Notes: generated by a model not told the origin, from the sequence alone. Positions 41,322 to 54,001 are shown, counted from the first letter of the stretch. The stretch is 64,000 bases of DNA from Magnetospirillum fulvum (GCF_900108475.1 NZ_FNWO01000002.1:330818-394817); one strand, 5' to 3'. Made by a program: numbers and translations.

Positions 41322-42254
41322 TCAAGGCGAGACGGCGGGGGCCAGTTCGGTCAAGGCGACGACATGGTCGGTGCGGCAGAATTCGCAGGTCACCGTGATG
41401 TTGCCCTCGGCATCGGCCAGCGACGGCACTTCGTCGGCGGGCAGCGAGGCCAGGGTCTCGACCACCCGCTCGCGCGAGCAGCGGCACGCGGCGACAAGGT
41501 GGCGCGGATCGAACAGCACCAGCGATTCGGCGTGATAGAGCCGATAGAGCAGATGTTCCGGCATCAGGGTCGGATCGCGCATTTCGGCGACGGTCAGACT
41601 GCCGAGCAGGATTTCGGCGCGGCGCCAGCTTTCGTCGGCCTCTTCGGCCAGCAGGATCGGAGCCCGGCCCGATCCGGGCGGCAGACGCTGGATCATCACC
41701 GCCTGGGCAGCCCAGCCCAAGCCGTCAGCAGGGGGACGGACGGCGGTGACGACGGCGGTATCGAGCTGTTCCGACTGGCGGAAATAGGTGCCGACCGCAT
41801 CGGCCAGGGTCTCGCCTTCCAGCGCGACGATGCCTTGATAGCGCTCGGTGCCCGCGCCCTGATCGACAGTAAAGGCAAGGTGTCCCTGGCCCAGCAGGGC
41901 CCGCGCCGGAGCCTCGGCCGCAACGGCCGCGACCCGGACCGCGTCGAAACGGGCCATTGCCCGCAGCCGCCCTTCGCTGGTGACGTCGGCGACCACCAGC
42001 GGCACCGGGCCGTCGCCCTGGACCTGAAGGGTAAAGACGCCGTCATACTTCAGCATCGCCGCCAGAGCGGCGGCCAGGGCGCAGATTTCGGCCAGCAGGG
42101 TCGCCACCGGCAGCGGGTAATCGTGGCGCGGGTCGAGAATCGAGTCGAGCGCCGGTCCCAGCCGGACCAGCCGACCGCGCACCAGACCGTCCTCGATCGT
42201 GAACGGCAAAACCAGATCGGCGGTCGCCGTCGCTACGGCGGCCGCGCCGGTCAC
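41322..42254 (-). CDS. hslO: redox-regulated chaperone Hsp33
   Basis: The 310-residue holdase is activated by oxidation. It shows [20 protein letters not shown] near the N-terminus, the central HYLLYRLYH-like [13 protein letters not shown], and the zinc-binding redox switch CRC…CEFC (ACRCSRERV and TCEFCRTDH). The start is a GTG at 42254 that overlaps the argF stop (GTGA), implying coupling; a GTG three codons earlier is possible. The longer frame inside argF is rejected. argD-argF-hslO is a common alphaproteobacterial order. Confidence 0.95.
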   Translation of the reverse strand: MTGAAAVATATADLVLPFTIEDGLVRGRLVRLGPALDSILDPRHDYPLPVATLLAEICALAAALAAMLKYDGVFTLQVQGDGPVPLVVADVTSEGRLRAMARFDAVRVAAVAAEAPARALLGQGHLAFTVDQGAGTERYQGIVALEGETLADAVGTYFRQSEQLDTAVVTAVRPPADGLGWAAQAVMIQRLPPGSGRAPILLAEEADESWRRAEILLGSLTVAEMRDPTLMPEHLLYRLYHAESLVLFDPRHLVAACRCSRERVVETLASLPADEVPSLADAEGNITVTCEFCRTDHVVALTELAPAVSP

Positions 42255-43168
42255 GCCAGACACCAGGTCAGAATCGCCTTCTGGACATGCATCCGGTTCT
42301 CGGCCTCGTCCCACACCACCGAGCGGGGACCGTCCATCACCGCGTCGGTCACTTCCTCGCCGCGATGGGCGGGCAGGCAATGCATGAACAGGGCATCGGG
42401 CGCGGCACGGTCCATCAGCGCTTCGTTGACCTGATAGGGGGCGAGAATCTTCGCCCGGTTCTCGTCGCCGCACCCCATCGACAGCCAGGTATCGGTGACG
42501 ACCAGATCGGCCCCCGCCGCCGCCTGGGCAGGATCGGTCATCAGATCGACCCGGCCGCCGCGTTCGCGCGCCCACGCCACCGCCTTCTCCGACGGCATCA
42601 GCGAGTCGGGACAGGCCAGGCGGATCGTCGCGCCGAAATGAGCGCTGGCGTGAATCCAACTGGCGGCGACGTTGTTGCCGTCACCGATCCAGGCCACCAC
42701 CTTCCCGGCCAGGGTGCCGCGATGCTCTTCATAGGTCATCACGTCGGCCATCACCTGACAGGGATGGGATTCGTCGGTCAGGCCGTTGATGACCGGCACG
42801 GTCGCGTAACGAACCAGATCGTCGAGCTTGGCCGGGCTGTCGGTGCGGATCATGATCGCATCGACGAAGCGCGACAGCACCCGCGCGGTGTCGGCAACGG
42901 TCTCGCCACGGCCCAATTGGGTATCGCCCCGGGTCAGCACGATGACGTCGCCGCCCAATTGCTTCATCCCGGCCTCGAACGACACGCGGGTGCGGGTCGA
43001 GGGCTTTTCGAAGATCATCGCCAGCAACTTGCCGGTCAGCGGGCGGTTGACGGTACGACCGGCCTTGTAGGCCTTGCCGAGGTCGATCAGCTGACGCAGG
43101 GTCTGGGACTCGAAGCGGTCGAGGTCGAGGAAATGGCGAGGGCCGCCAGCCTTGGTCTGGGACGTCAT
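42251..43168 (-). CDS. argF: ornithine carbamoyltransferase
   Basis: The 305-residue enzyme makes citrulline from ornithine and carbamoyl phosphate. The carbamoyl-phosphate loop [13 protein letters not shown], the [13 protein letters not shown] block, the ornithine loop DTWLSMG and [12 protein letters not shown] are complete. It overlaps argD upstream (ATGA, 43165-43168) and hslO downstream (4 bases), so the three are tightly coupled. Confidence 0.97.
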   Translation of the reverse strand: MTSQTKAGGPRHFLDLDRFESQTLRQLIDLGKAYKAGRTVNRPLTGKLLAMIFEKPSTRTRVSFEAGMKQLGGDVIVLTRGDTQLGRGETVADTARVLSRFVDAIMIRTDSPAKLDDLVRYATVPVINGLTDESHPCQVMADVMTYEEHRGTLAGKVVAWIGDGNNVAASWIHASAHFGATIRLACPDSLMPSEKAVAWARERGGRVDLMTDPAQAAAGADLVVTDTWLSMGCGDENRAKILAPYQVNEALMDRAAPDALFMHCLPAHRGEEVTDAVMDGPRSVVWDEAENRMHVQKAILTWCLA

Positions 43169-44343
43169 GAGGGGGCCACCAGCTCGCTCAGAGTGCGGGA
43201 GAGGATCTCGGCCGCCAAAGCGACCTCGGCCTCGCGGATAATCAGCGGCGGCACCAGCCGCACCACATTGTCGCCAGCCCCGACGGCCAGCAATCCGTTG
43301 GCGCGCAACCGGGCGATCAGCTCGCCATTGGGGATGCGGGGCTTGATCCCCAGCATCAGCCCCAGGCCGCGCACATCCTCGATCAGGGTGGGGAAGCGGG
43401 CGGCAACCGCCTCGATCTCGTGGCGCAGAAGGGCGGCGATCCGATCGACCTCGGCCAGGAAGCCCGGTTCCAGCACCACGTCCAGCACCGTTTCGGCCAC
43501 CGCCATCGCCAGCGGATTGCCGCCGAAGGTCGAACCGTGGGTACCGGCGGTCATACCGCGCGCCGCCGCTTCGGTGGCCAGACAGGCGCCCACCGGGAAG
43601 CCGCCGCCCAGGCCCTTGGCGATCCCCATGATATCGGGGGTGATCCCCGACAATTCATGGGCGAACAGCTTGCCCGAACGGCCGATGCCGGTCTGAACCT
43701 CGTCGAACATCAGCAGGATGCCGAACTCGTCGGCGGTCTCGCGCAGGCGGCGGAGATAGTCGGGCTCGGCCGGAACGATGCCGCCTTCGCCCTGCACCGG
43801 CTCGACCAGGATCGCCGCCGTCTCGGCGGTGATCGCGGCCCGGAGCGCGTTGAGGTTGCCAAACGGAACGTGATCGAATCCCTCGACCGCCGGGGCAAAG
43901 CCGTCCAGATGCTTTTTCTGCCCGCCCGCGGCGATCGTCGCCAGGGTCCGGCCGTGAAAAGCCCCCTCGGCGCAGATGATGCGATAGCGTTCGGGATGGC
44001 CGCCGACATAATGATACCGCCGCGCCATCTTGATGCAGCATTCCATCGCCTCGGCGCCGGAATTGCAGAAAAAGACGGTGTCGGCGAAGCTCGCCTCGAT
44101 CAGACGGGTGGCGACCCGCTCCTGTCCCGGCACGCGGTACAGGTTCGAGCAATGCCACAGCTTTCCCGCCTGGGCGGTCAGCGCCGCGACAAGGCGCGGG
44201 TGGCAATGTCCGAGCGCGTTGACCGCGACTCCGGCAGCGAAGTCGAGATAGCGACGGCCATCAGTGGCAATCAGGTAGGCCCCTTCACCCCGGTCAAAGG
44301 CGAGATCGGCCCGCGCATAGGTCGGCAGAACGACAGCAACCAT
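43165..44343 (-). CDS. argD: acetylornithine aminotransferase
   Basis: The 392-residue class III PLP aminotransferase makes N-acetylornithine (and may serve in lysine synthesis). The PLP pocket [32 protein letters not shown] and the lysine segment [16 protein letters not shown] are seen, followed by [14 protein letters not shown]. It is first of the argD-argF-hslO unit, with a 180-base gap upstream that should contain the promoter. Confidence 0.95.
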   Translation of the reverse strand: MVAVVLPTYARADLAFDRGEGAYLIATDGRRYLDFAAGVAVNALGHCHPRLVAALTAQAGKLWHCSNLYRVPGQERVATRLIEASFADTVFFCNSGAEAMECCIKMARRYHYVGGHPERYRIICAEGAFHGRTLATIAAGGQKKHLDGFAPAVEGFDHVPFGNLNALRAAITAETAAILVEPVQGEGGIVPAEPDYLRRLRETADEFGILLMFDEVQTGIGRSGKLFAHELSGITPDIMGIAKGLGGGFPVGACLATEAAARGMTAGTHGSTFGGNPLAMAVAETVLDVVLEPGFLAEVDRIAALLRHEIEAVAARFPTLIEDVRGLGLMLGIKPRIPNGELIARLRANGLLAVGAGDNVVRLVPPLIIREAEVALAAEILSRTLSELVAPS

Positions 44344-44523
44344 GGCAGCTCTCCGGAACGCTCCTTCCGCAATGCCGGTAGCCCCGCTGCGAGAGCGGAA
44401 TAGCCGACGCGCTCATGGAAAGCGGCAGAATATCGGCGCGAATTCCCGTTCTGTCAATCATTGTGACCAAGACAGCGGCGCTGACCTGTCGTTTTTCCCC
44501 CGTCGCCGCCCGGTCCGGCCGGG

Positions 44524-45339
44524 CTATCCCCGCAGCTTGTAACCGCTGGCAAGCATCTTCCAGGTCACCAGGCCAAGGACGAGATCGGTCAGCGTCACCA
44601 CCGCAAGCCCGACCGCGATTGATCCGTCGGCATGGCCGATGAACCCGGCGCGGAAGCCGTCGATCATATAAAAGAACGGGTTGGCCAGCGCGAAGGCGTG
44701 AAAATGCTCGGGCAGCCGCTCGATCGAATAGAAGGTGCCGGACAGGAACGACAGCGGCGTCACCACGAAATTGGTCACCGCCGCCATGTGGTCGAACTTG
44801 TCGGCCCAGATGCCGCCGATCATGCCGAGCAGCGACAGCATCAACGAGCCCATCACCGCGTGAAACAGGATCAGCCCGATCGAATGAATGTGCATCGGCA
44901 CGAACAGCGCCATCGCCAGGGCGACGACCAGCCCGACCAGCACACCGCGGGCGACGCCACCCGCCGCGATCGCGACGGTCATCTCGGCCCCGGTCAAAGG
45001 CGGCATCAACATATCGACGATGTTGCCCTGAACCTTGGCGATGATCAGCGAGGACGAGGTGTTGGCGAAGGAATTTTGCACCATCGCCATCATCACCAGA
45101 CCGGGGGCAAGGAATTCGGTGAAATCGACCCCGCCGACGCGGGCCGCCACCGGCCCCAGCGCCAGGGTGAACACGGCGAGGAACAGCAGGGTCGTCACCA
45201 CCGGCGCGGTGATCGTCTGGAAATGGACCTTGAGGAAACGGCGGACCTCCTTCATGAACAGGGTCCAGGTGCCCAGCCAGTTGACCGCGCCGTAACGGCG
45301 GGGACAGGGCGGCAGGCCGCGCGTCGGGTCGTCATTCAT
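44524..45339 (-). CDS. ABC-2 type transporter permease
   Basis: The 271-residue protein has six predicted membrane helices and the ABC-2 permease signature, with FYSIERLPEHFHAFALANPF and MIDGFRAGF towards the C-terminus. The family exports drugs, lipids or polysaccharides. It resembles YadH-type permeases, which pair with a YadG-type ATPase. No ATP-binding protein gene is adjacent, so the partner must be elsewhere. The ATG at 45339 is only 15 bases from the divergent recX start, so promoters must lie within or very close to each other's 5' ends. Confidence 0.88.
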   Translation of the reverse strand: MNDDPTRGLPPCPRRYGAVNWLGTWTLFMKEVRRFLKVHFQTITAPVVTTLLFLAVFTLALGPVAARVGGVDFTEFLAPGLVMMAMVQNSFANTSSSLIIAKVQGNIVDMLMPPLTGAEMTVAIAAGGVARGVLVGLVVALAMALFVPMHIHSIGLILFHAVMGSLMLSLLGMIGGIWADKFDHMAAVTNFVVTPLSFLSGTFYSIERLPEHFHAFALANPFFYMIDGFRAGFIGHADGSIAVGLAVVTLTDLVLGLVTWKMLASGYKLRG

Positions 45340-45354
45340 GTTAGGATCATCTCC

Positions 45355-45897
45355 ATGACCGGCAGGGCCGGGCGGATACCGCCCCAGATCACCGCATCCT
45401 ACATCGAGAATGCAGCGATGCATTATCTTGAACGCTTCGCCTCGTCCAGAGCCAACCTGCGCCGGGTGCTGATGGGCAAGGTGCGGCGCTCGCTGGCCCA
45501 TTGGGGCGGCGAGATGGCCGAGGCCGAGGCGATCGTCGATGCGGCGATCATCCGCCTGATGGGGCTTGGCTATCTCGACGATGCCGCCTATGCCGATCTC
45601 AAGGTGCGCGGGCTGGCCCGGCGCGGCGGTTCGGTCCGCGCCATCCGCGCCACGCTGTCGGCCAAGGGGGTCGAGTCCGAAACCGTCGCCGCCGCCTTGA
45701 CCGAGCTTGGCCCCGATCCCGATCGCGCCGCCGCCCTGGCCTTTGCCCGCCGCCGTCGCCTTGGCCCCTTCCGCCAGCCCGAGGCCCGCGCCGATCATCG
45801 CAACCGCGATCTCGCCTCGCTGGGCCGCGCCGGATTTTCATGGGAGATCGCCCGCGCCGTGATCGACGGCGACGGGACCGAACCCGATTTTAACTAG
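45355..45897 (+). CDS. recX: RecX family regulatory protein
   Basis: The 180-residue, strongly basic protein has three-helix RecX repeats, with YLERFASSRANLRRVLMGKV, LGYLDDAAYADLKVRGLARRG and SVRAIRATLSAKGV in order. RecX modulates RecA filaments. It is larger than E. coli RecX (166) but within range for alphaproteobacteria. recA is not adjacent. The ATG at 45355 follows AGGA by 9 bases; the long open frame upstream is antisense to the permease gene and is rejected. Confidence 0.82.
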   Translation: MTGRAGRIPPQITASYIENAAMHYLERFASSRANLRRVLMGKVRRSLAHWGGEMAEAEAIVDAAIIRLMGLGYLDDAAYADLKVRGLARRGGSVRAIRATLSAKGVESETVAAALTELGPDPDRAAALAFARRRRLGPFRQPEARADHRNRDLASLGRAGFSWEIARAVIDGDGTEPDFN

Positions 45898-45942
45898 AGA
45901 AAGCTCAGCTTGGGGCGTGACAGCGCCGCCACCCGGTCTATC

Positions 45943-47661
45943 ATGGACGCCGACACGATTGACCTCTACGGGATCATGCCGGTGACCGAGACGCCTCCCC
46001 CACCTTCCCCTCTCCGTCGTCCCGTTGCGGTCTGGCGCGGTTTGTCGTTCAAACAGGCGGTGGCGACCTTGGTGATCGCCCTGGGGTTGGGGGTGGTGAC
46101 CGGTGCCTGGGACATGGTGTCGGATTACCGCCGCCTGCGCGCCGATGTCTCCACCGGCGTTGCCGCCGAGATGGCGCTGGTGCGCGGCATGGCCGCCGAA
46201 GCCGCCTTCATGCTGAACGGCGATCTGGCCCGCGAGGTCGTCGATGGCCTGTCGCTCGACCCGCTGGCGGCGGAAATCCGCATCACCGACAATTTCGGCG
46301 GCGTGCTGGCCCTGCATGTCCGCCCGCCCGAGTCGGTGGCGTTTCCCAAACTGGCCCAAACCCTGTTCGGCGATCTGGTCCCCCATTCGCTGGGCTTACG
46401 CAATGGAACCGGCGGAGCGATGTCCGAGGTCGGACGGCTTGACCTGCGGCTCGATCCCGGTCGGCTGCTCAACCGCTATCTCGGCCATATCGCCAGCAAC
46501 GCCGCCGCCGGAGCCGCCCGCACCATCGTCTTGTGCCTGCTGGTGGTCGCGGTGTTCTATGGGCTGATCACCCAGCCCCTGCTGCGGCTGATTGCCATGA
46601 TCGCCCGGGTCGATCCGGCCCGGCCCGGCGCGTTTCCGATCGAATTGCCCCGCCGTCACCACAATGACGAGCTGGGGCGGCTGGGCGAGACGGTCAACGC
46701 TTTGCTGTCGGCGTCGCAGCGCGGTCTGGACCAGCGCGATTCCGCCGAGGCCGAACTGGCCGCGCTGGCCCGCGATCTTGAACGCCGGGTGGTCGACCGC
46801 ACCGCCGAACTGGAGCGCGAAAAGCAGGGGGTGGAGCGGGCCAACGCCGAACTGGAAAAGGCCAATCGCTTCATTTCCGACGGCATCCGCTATGCCAGCC
46901 GGATTCAGACAGCGCTGTTGCCGGACTCGGCCGCGCTCGAAGGTCTGGTCGATGAGATCGTGATCGGCTGGCGGCCGTTCGACATTGTCGGCGGCGATTA
47001 TTACTGGATCGGCCGTTTCGGCGACAAAGCGGTAATCGCGGTGATGGATTGCACCGGCCATGGCGTGCCCGGAGCCTTCATGACCGCCGTGGTGTCGTCG
47101 ATCCTCGCCCGCATCCTTCACCATCACGGCCACGATGATCCCGCCACCATCCTCGGCCTGCTCGACGGGCTGGTCCGCACCGCGTTGCGTCAGGATCGCG
47201 GCGACGGCCCCGCCGACGACGGGCTGGACGCGGCAATCTGCGTTCTGGATTCCGATGGCCGTCGCCTGTCCTTCGCCGGGGCTAACCTGCCGCTGACGAT
47301 CTGGGAGAACGGCGCCATCCGCTCGATCCGGGGCGACCGCCGCAGTCTGGGCTATCGCGAAACCCGCCCGGTGCGCGGCTTCACCAGCCATGTCGTCGAG
47401 ATCGTGCCGGGCAGCACCTTCTATCTTTACACCGACGGCGTCACCGATCAGATCGGCGGTCCCAGCCGCCGCCTGTTCGGACGGCAGCGCCTGCAAGACG
47501 CACTGGCCCGCTGCGGCGACCGGCCGCTGGAGGAACAAAAGGACTTCCTGCTGGCCGAACTCGACCTCTGGCGGGGCGAGCAGCCGCGCCGCGACGACAT
47601 GACCTTCGTCGCCTTCCGTCCGCACAAGACTGATGACGCCCCGCCCGAGGCCGCACGGTAA
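45943..47661 (+). CDS. membrane-bound SpoIIE-type serine phosphatase with HAMP domain
   Basis: The ~572-residue protein has a first membrane helix (about 33-53: VATLVIALGLGVVTGAW), a ~140-residue periplasmic sensor region and a second helix (about 190-210: VLCLLVVAVFYGLI). HAMP and coiled coil follow (to about 325), then a PP2C/SpoIIE phosphatase (about 340-560). The metal sites are seen in FDIVGGDYYW, MDCTGHGVPGAFMT and the terminal RRDDMTFVAF. The architecture resembles SiaA/RsbU-like enzymes that dephosphorylate an anti-sigma-factor antagonist. No STAS or anti-sigma gene adjoins. The ATG at 45943 was preferred to a TTG at 45910. Confidence 0.88.
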   Translation: MDADTIDLYGIMPVTETPPPPSPLRRPVAVWRGLSFKQAVATLVIALGLGVVTGAWDMVSDYRRLRADVSTGVAAEMALVRGMAAEAAFMLNGDLAREVVDGLSLDPLAAEIRITDNFGGVLALHVRPPESVAFPKLAQTLFGDLVPHSLGLRNGTGGAMSEVGRLDLRLDPGRLLNRYLGHIASNAAAGAARTIVLCLLVVAVFYGLITQPLLRLIAMIARVDPARPGAFPIELPRRHHNDELGRLGETVNALLSASQRGLDQRDSAEAELAALARDLERRVVDRTAELEREKQGVERANAELEKANRFISDGIRYASRIQTALLPDSAALEGLVDEIVIGWRPFDIVGGDYYWIGRFGDKAVIAVMDCTGHGVPGAFMTAVVSSILARILHHHGHDDPATILGLLDGLVRTALRQDRGDGPADDGLDAAICVLDSDGRRLSFAGANLPLTIWENGAIRSIRGDRRSLGYRETRPVRGFTSHVVEIVPGSTFYLYTDGVTDQIGGPSRRLFGRQRLQDALARCGDRPLEEQKDFLLAELDLWRGEQPRRDDMTFVAFRPHKTDDAPPEAAR

Positions 47662-47760
47662 AAGGTAAAATTACATCTAATATTTAGATTAATAATCGCC
47701 GCACTTATTGGCGATGTCTAATATCCGCGCACAAGACTATCCCTGATTACATATGCAGCA
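47662..47760. promoter_or_regulatory. AT-rich leader with palindromes upstream of the chemoreceptor gene
   Basis: This is an unusually AT-rich block in a GC-rich window. It holds the perfect palindrome ATCTAA-TAT-TTAGAT (47675-47689) and the hairpin ATCGCC/GGCGAT (47695-47700 with 47710-47715). It may combine a terminator for the phosphatase gene with a promoter or operator for the receptor. Confidence 0.45.
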
Positions 47761-47832
47761 AGGTCTGGTAGCCGTGACCTGAATGATATGCAACCCTACC
47801 GCAGGATGTCGCGTTTCGGGGGAGCACACTTT

Positions 47833-49521
47833 ATGGCTATCGAATTGCGGCGGATGCCTATTTATATCCGCCTTGGATTGATCGTCATCGTTGCTGTCGT
47901 CATCACAATGTTCGATCTGGTCGGCAGCCTGAGACAATATTCCGACATGATCCACAGCGCGCGCCTCGACCGGGTCAAGACCGCGGTGGAAGCGGCCCAT
48001 TCGATCGCCGCCAACTTCGCCGCCCGCGCCGCGAAGGGGGAAATGACCACCGAGGCGGCCCAGGAGGCCGCCAAGGCCGCGATCCACGATCTGCGCTACG
48101 CCGGGAACGAATACGTCTTCATCGTCAGCCTCGACGGCGTGGTCCAGTTGCAACCCTCGAACGACGGGCTGGTCGGCAAGAACCTGATCGGCCTCAAAGA
48201 CGTCAACGGAATCGCCTTCATCGCCGAAACGATCAAGGTGGTCCGCGAAAAGGGCGAAGGCTCGGTCGAATATCACTGGCCCAAATCGGGGTCGAGCATT
48301 CCCGAACCCAAACTGAGCTTCGTCAAGGGCATCCCCGAATGGGGCTGGGCCATCGGCACTGGGGTCTATACCGACGACATCGCCGCGACGGTGCAGGCGC
48401 TGACCCTGCGCGAAGGCGCGCGCGCCCTGGCCGAACTGGCCCTGCTGGTCCTGCTCGCCGCGCTGATCGGCCGCGCCATCGCCCGCCCGTTGCGGACTCT
48501 GACCGGCGAGATGCGCCGCCTGGCCGGGGGCGACCTCTCGGTCGAGATTACCCGCGACCAGGGAGCCGAAATCGGCGAAATGCAAGCCGCGGTCCAGATC
48601 TTCAAGGACAATGCCGCCGAAATCCGCCGCCTCACCGAAGCCCAGGAGGAAACGCAGCGTCAGGCCGAATCCCAGCGCCGCGCCCTGCTGCTGTCGCTGG
48701 CCGAGGAATTCGAACGCTCGGTCAACCGGGTGGTCGAAGACGTGTCGAACGCGGCGGGGCGTCTCAGTTCGACCGCCGAAAGCATGGCGGCGGACACCGA
48801 CGATGCCACCCGCCAGTCCGATACTGTCGCCACCGCCACCGGAGAGGCCTCGGCCAACGTCCAGACCGTCGCCGCCGCCACCGAGGAGCTCAGTTCCTCG
48901 ATCACCGAAATCTCGCGTCAGGTCAATCAGTCGGCGGCGATTTCGAGCGCCGCCGTCGATGCCGCCCGCCACACCGACAGCATCGTCCGCGGTCTGTCCG
49001 AGGCGGCACAGAAGATCGGCGACGTCGTCAATCTGATCAACGACATCGCCTCGCAGACCAACCTGCTCGCCTTGAACGCCACCATCGAGGCCGCCCGCGC
49101 CGGTGACGCCGGCAAGGGCTTTGCCGTCGTCGCGGGTGAGGTCAAGCACCTTGCCAACCAGACCGGCCGCGCCACCGACGAAATCGCCCAGCAGGTGTCT
49201 GGCGTCCAGGGCGCCACCCGCGAGGCGGTGACCGCCATCAGCGGCATCGCCAGCACCATCGAGGAAATCAGCCGGATCGGCGCGGCGATCGCCTCGGCGG
49301 TCGAGCAGCAGGGGGCGGCGACCCAGGAAATCAGCCGCAACACCCAACAGGCGGCGACCGGCACCGGAATCGTCACCCAGACGGTTGGGCGGGTCGCCTC
49401 CGCCGTCTCGAAAGCCGGGCAGTCGGCCCAGGACGTCCGCGTTCAGGCCGGACAATTGGCGGGGGATTCCGCCGCTCTGAAACAGGCGGTGGCCCGCTTC
49501 CTCGACGGGATCCGCGCCTGA
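47833..49521 (+). CDS. methyl-accepting chemotaxis protein with single Cache domain
   Basis: The 562-residue receptor has TM1 at about 12-30 and a periplasmic sCache_2-like sensor (about 35-185: [29 protein letters not shown]). TM2 lies at about 200-217 and HAMP at about 218-270. The cytoplasmic hairpin has the invariant tip [20 protein letters not shown]. The ligand is unknown; sCache_2 receptors often sense small carboxylates. There is no C-terminal CheR-docking pentapeptide. The ATG at 47833 was chosen because GGGGGAG lies 7 bases upstream and the first helix follows quickly. No che genes are adjacent. Confidence 0.95.
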   Translation: MAIELRRMPIYIRLGLIVIVAVVITMFDLVGSLRQYSDMIHSARLDRVKTAVEAAHSIAANFAARAAKGEMTTEAAQEAAKAAIHDLRYAGNEYVFIVSLDGVVQLQPSNDGLVGKNLIGLKDVNGIAFIAETIKVVREKGEGSVEYHWPKSGSSIPEPKLSFVKGIPEWGWAIGTGVYTDDIAATVQALTLREGARALAELALLVLLAALIGRAIARPLRTLTGEMRRLAGGDLSVEITRDQGAEIGEMQAAVQIFKDNAAEIRRLTEAQEETQRQAESQRRALLLSLAEEFERSVNRVVEDVSNAAGRLSSTAESMAADTDDATRQSDTVATATGEASANVQTVAAATEELSSSITEISRQVNQSAAISSAAVDAARHTDSIVRGLSEAAQKIGDVVNLINDIASQTNLLALNATIEAARAGDAGKGFAVVAGEVKHLANQTGRATDEIAQQVSGVQGATREAVTAISGIASTIEEISRIGAAIASAVEQQGAATQEISRNTQQAATGTGIVTQTVGRVASAVSKAGQSAQDVRVQAGQLAGDSAALKQAVARFLDGIRA

Positions 49522-49611
49522 TCCGATCGGGCGCGGACGGACGGGGGAAACCCCCAGGGCGAGCGCCGGGCTTGACTTTGGCCCGGCCCGCCACGCACTC
49601 TTGCCTGACAG

Positions 49612-51614
<2,003 letters not shown>

Positions 51615-51717
51615 CCGCTTCGGGCGGGGAAAGGGATGGCGGCGTCTCGGCGATTGAGGCAATCCCGGCGATCTGGTTCGATCCGTACCGCATGTATTAC
51701 AGTCTGATCGTGACGGG

Positions 51718-51744
51718 CAGCCCCGGGACCGCGTCCCGGGGCTG
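51718..51744. terminator. bidirectional terminator between convergent thiC and the MscS gene
   Basis: A 12-bp perfect stem, CAGCCCCGGGAC/GTCCCGGGGCTG (51718-51729 with 51733-51744), has a 3-base loop and is followed by GTTTCGTTT. It can serve both convergent genes. Confidence 0.75.
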
Positions 51745-51764
51745 GTTTCGTTTCCGCTCCTGGC

Positions 51765-53966
51765 TCAGCGCGCCGGGGGCATCGGGACGGCGGGGATCGC
51801 CACCGATGGCTCGGCCGCGTCCTGGCGACCGATCCAGATCTGCTGCTGGGGAAAAGGGATCTCGATTCCCTCCACCTCGAACCGCTTCTTGAGGCGGCGG
51901 TGGAACTCGCGCATCACCGCCCATTTCTCTGCCGGCACCGTCTTCAGCCGGGCCCGGATCACCACCGACGAGGCATCGAAGCGGTCGATCCCCTGGACCT
52001 CCATCGGGTCGATGATTGCGCTCTGCCAGCGCGGCTCGGCCCGCATCTCGGCGGCGATGTCCGACAGCACCACGCCGACCCGGTCGCAATCGGCGTTGTA
52101 CGACACCCCGATGTCGAACAGAGCGTAATTGAAGCCCTTGGTCAGGTTGATCGCGGTCGTCACCGCTCCGAACGGGATGGTGTGAACCGAGCCCTGGACG
52201 TCGCGCAGGCGGATGGCGCGGATCGAGATCGCCTCGACCACGCCGGAATGCTCGCCGATCTTGACCACATCGCCGACGGCGATGGTGTCCTCGAACAAGA
52301 TGAAGGCTCCGGTGATGATGTCTTGCACCAGTTTTTGCGAGCCAAAACCGATCGCGATGCCCAGCACGCCCGCACCGGCCAGCAGGGGGGCGATGTTGAC
52401 CCCCAGTTCGGACAGCACGATCAGGGTGACCGCGATCACCAGGACGCCCATCACCACATTGCGGGCGAGCGGCAGCAAGGTGCGGGCGCGGCCCGAGCGC
52501 TGGAGCTGGTTGCCATCGGAATCGGTGGCGCTGAGATAGCGCTCGATCGCGCTGCTCAGCGTCTCCCACAGCACCAGCGCCACCACCAGCACCAGGGTGA
52601 TGCTGATTGCCGAGGACAGCACCTGACGCCCGGCGGGCGAGGTCAGCAGCTTCAGCGATTGCAGCCCCCAGGTCTGGGCCAGGGCGAGAACCGTCACCAC
52701 CGCCACCGTCCCGCGCAGCAGCAGGTGCATCAGCGGCAGATAGCGGTTGGCGCGGGCTTCGAGCAGGGGATAGCGCTCGCGCACCTCCTGGCTGACGGCG
52801 AAGCCGCGCTCGATCACGCGGCGCAGCAGCGAGGTCACCAGCCCGGCCACCACCAGGATCACCAGGGTCAGGATCGTGGCGCGCAGCATGAACTCGAAGC
52901 CGCCTTTGACCTGGATCGCCCACACCAGATAGATCGCCACCACCCACAAGATCGCCAGCACATGCCAGATGTCGGCCAGCCGGGTTCTCAGCATCTGGAC
53001 ATGCTGGCCGAACATCGGCTCGTCCGAACTGCGGCGCAGCAGGGCGGCGACGGCGCGGCGGTTTTGCAGGATGAAGATCACCACCAGGGCGGTCATCGCC
53101 AGCCCGATGATCTTGAGGGTCAGGAAGGCAGCCCCGGCGGGCATCCCCAGCAATCGGGGCGCGCTGGCCGCCAGCGGGCCGAACACGCCGACGACGGTGA
53201 CCCGCTGGACCCAGATCTTGACGTATTCGGCGGTCTCATCGTCGAACGACACCAGCCGCCTGAGCGGGCTGCGCGACGACAGGACCAGCCGCGCCGCGAT
53301 ATTGACCAGCCGCACCGAGGCGTAGGCCACCATCACCGTCTGGGCGGCGTTGGCGGCGTTGCCCTTCATCTCCATCGCCCAGGCCGTTCCCCAGGCGGCC
53401 AGACCGAAGGCGGCCAGCGGGGCGAGGTCGCGCAGCAATCGCCCGGTCAGGGCATGGAGGACGGGGGCGAGGCCGGGACCGACGGGACCGGGCGGATGGG
53501 CTTTGCGCCAGCGGCGAATCGCGAAAGCCACCATCCGGTCGGCGAAAATGCCCGCCGCCAGCAGCCCGATCAGCAGCGACAGCATCTGTCCCATCCGCTG
53601 GCGGGTCAGTTGGTCGGCCAGACGCTGACCGATCGCGGCGGCCAGTTCGGGGGCGTCGCGGACGCTATCGACCGCCTCCATCGCCTGATCGCCAAAGGCG
53701 CCGACCTGCGCGGTCAAGCGGCCGAGTAGGGAATCCTCGGTCTCGTCGTCGGTCGCGTTCTGGGCGGCGATCAGGGTCTTCAACTGGCTGACCAGCCGGG
53801 CGCGGGCGGACTCGTCCTCCAGGGTCGAGACCAGCCGTTCGAGGTCGCGGGTGTCGGCCGGATTGGACTCCGCGGCGAGGGCGGCGACCGGACCGGCCAG
53901 CAGAACCGCCAATGTCAGCATAGAAAACAGCCGCCGCAGCGGCGCGAAACAGGGACGATGGACCAT
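51765..53966 (-). CDS. MscS-family mechanosensitive ion channel
   Basis: The ~733-residue protein has a signal peptide (ending ALAAE) and a ~90-residue periplasmic helical region. About ten membrane helices follow. The MscS pore and beta domains are at the C-terminal third, with GVLGIAIGFGSQKLV (pore-lining helix), FILFEDTIAVGDVV and IGEHSGVVEAISIRAI. The C-terminal alpha/beta vestibule ends at about residue 700. It opens on hypo-osmotic shock. It is larger than MscS, like MscM/YbdG or YnaI types. The ATG at 53966 lacks a strong ribosome-binding site. It is 36 bases after the SYLF gene, probably co-transcribed. Confidence 0.9.
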   Translation of the reverse strand: MVHRPCFAPLRRLFSMLTLAVLLAGPVAALAAESNPADTRDLERLVSTLEDESARARLVSQLKTLIAAQNATDDETEDSLLGRLTAQVGAFGDQAMEAVDSVRDAPELAAAIGQRLADQLTRQRMGQMLSLLIGLLAAGIFADRMVAFAIRRWRKAHPPGPVGPGLAPVLHALTGRLLRDLAPLAAFGLAAWGTAWAMEMKGNAANAAQTVMVAYASVRLVNIAARLVLSSRSPLRRLVSFDDETAEYVKIWVQRVTVVGVFGPLAASAPRLLGMPAGAAFLTLKIIGLAMTALVVIFILQNRRAVAALLRRSSDEPMFGQHVQMLRTRLADIWHVLAILWVVAIYLVWAIQVKGGFEFMLRATILTLVILVVAGLVTSLLRRVIERGFAVSQEVRERYPLLEARANRYLPLMHLLLRGTVAVVTVLALAQTWGLQSLKLLTSPAGRQVLSSAISITLVLVVALVLWETLSSAIERYLSATDSDGNQLQRSGRARTLLPLARNVVMGVLVIAVTLIVLSELGVNIAPLLAGAGVLGIAIGFGSQKLVQDIITGAFILFEDTIAVGDVVKIGEHSGVVEAISIRAIRLRDVQGSVHTIPFGAVTTAINLTKGFNYALFDIGVSYNADCDRVGVVLSDIAAEMRAEPRWQSAIIDPMEVQGIDRFDASSVVIRARLKTVPAEKWAVMREFHRRLKKRFEVEGIEIPFPQQQIWIGRQDAAEPSVAIPAVPMPPAR

Positions 53967-54001
53967 GAGGGGAAATGTCCTGGAGGCGGGAAAAGGCGAA
54001 C

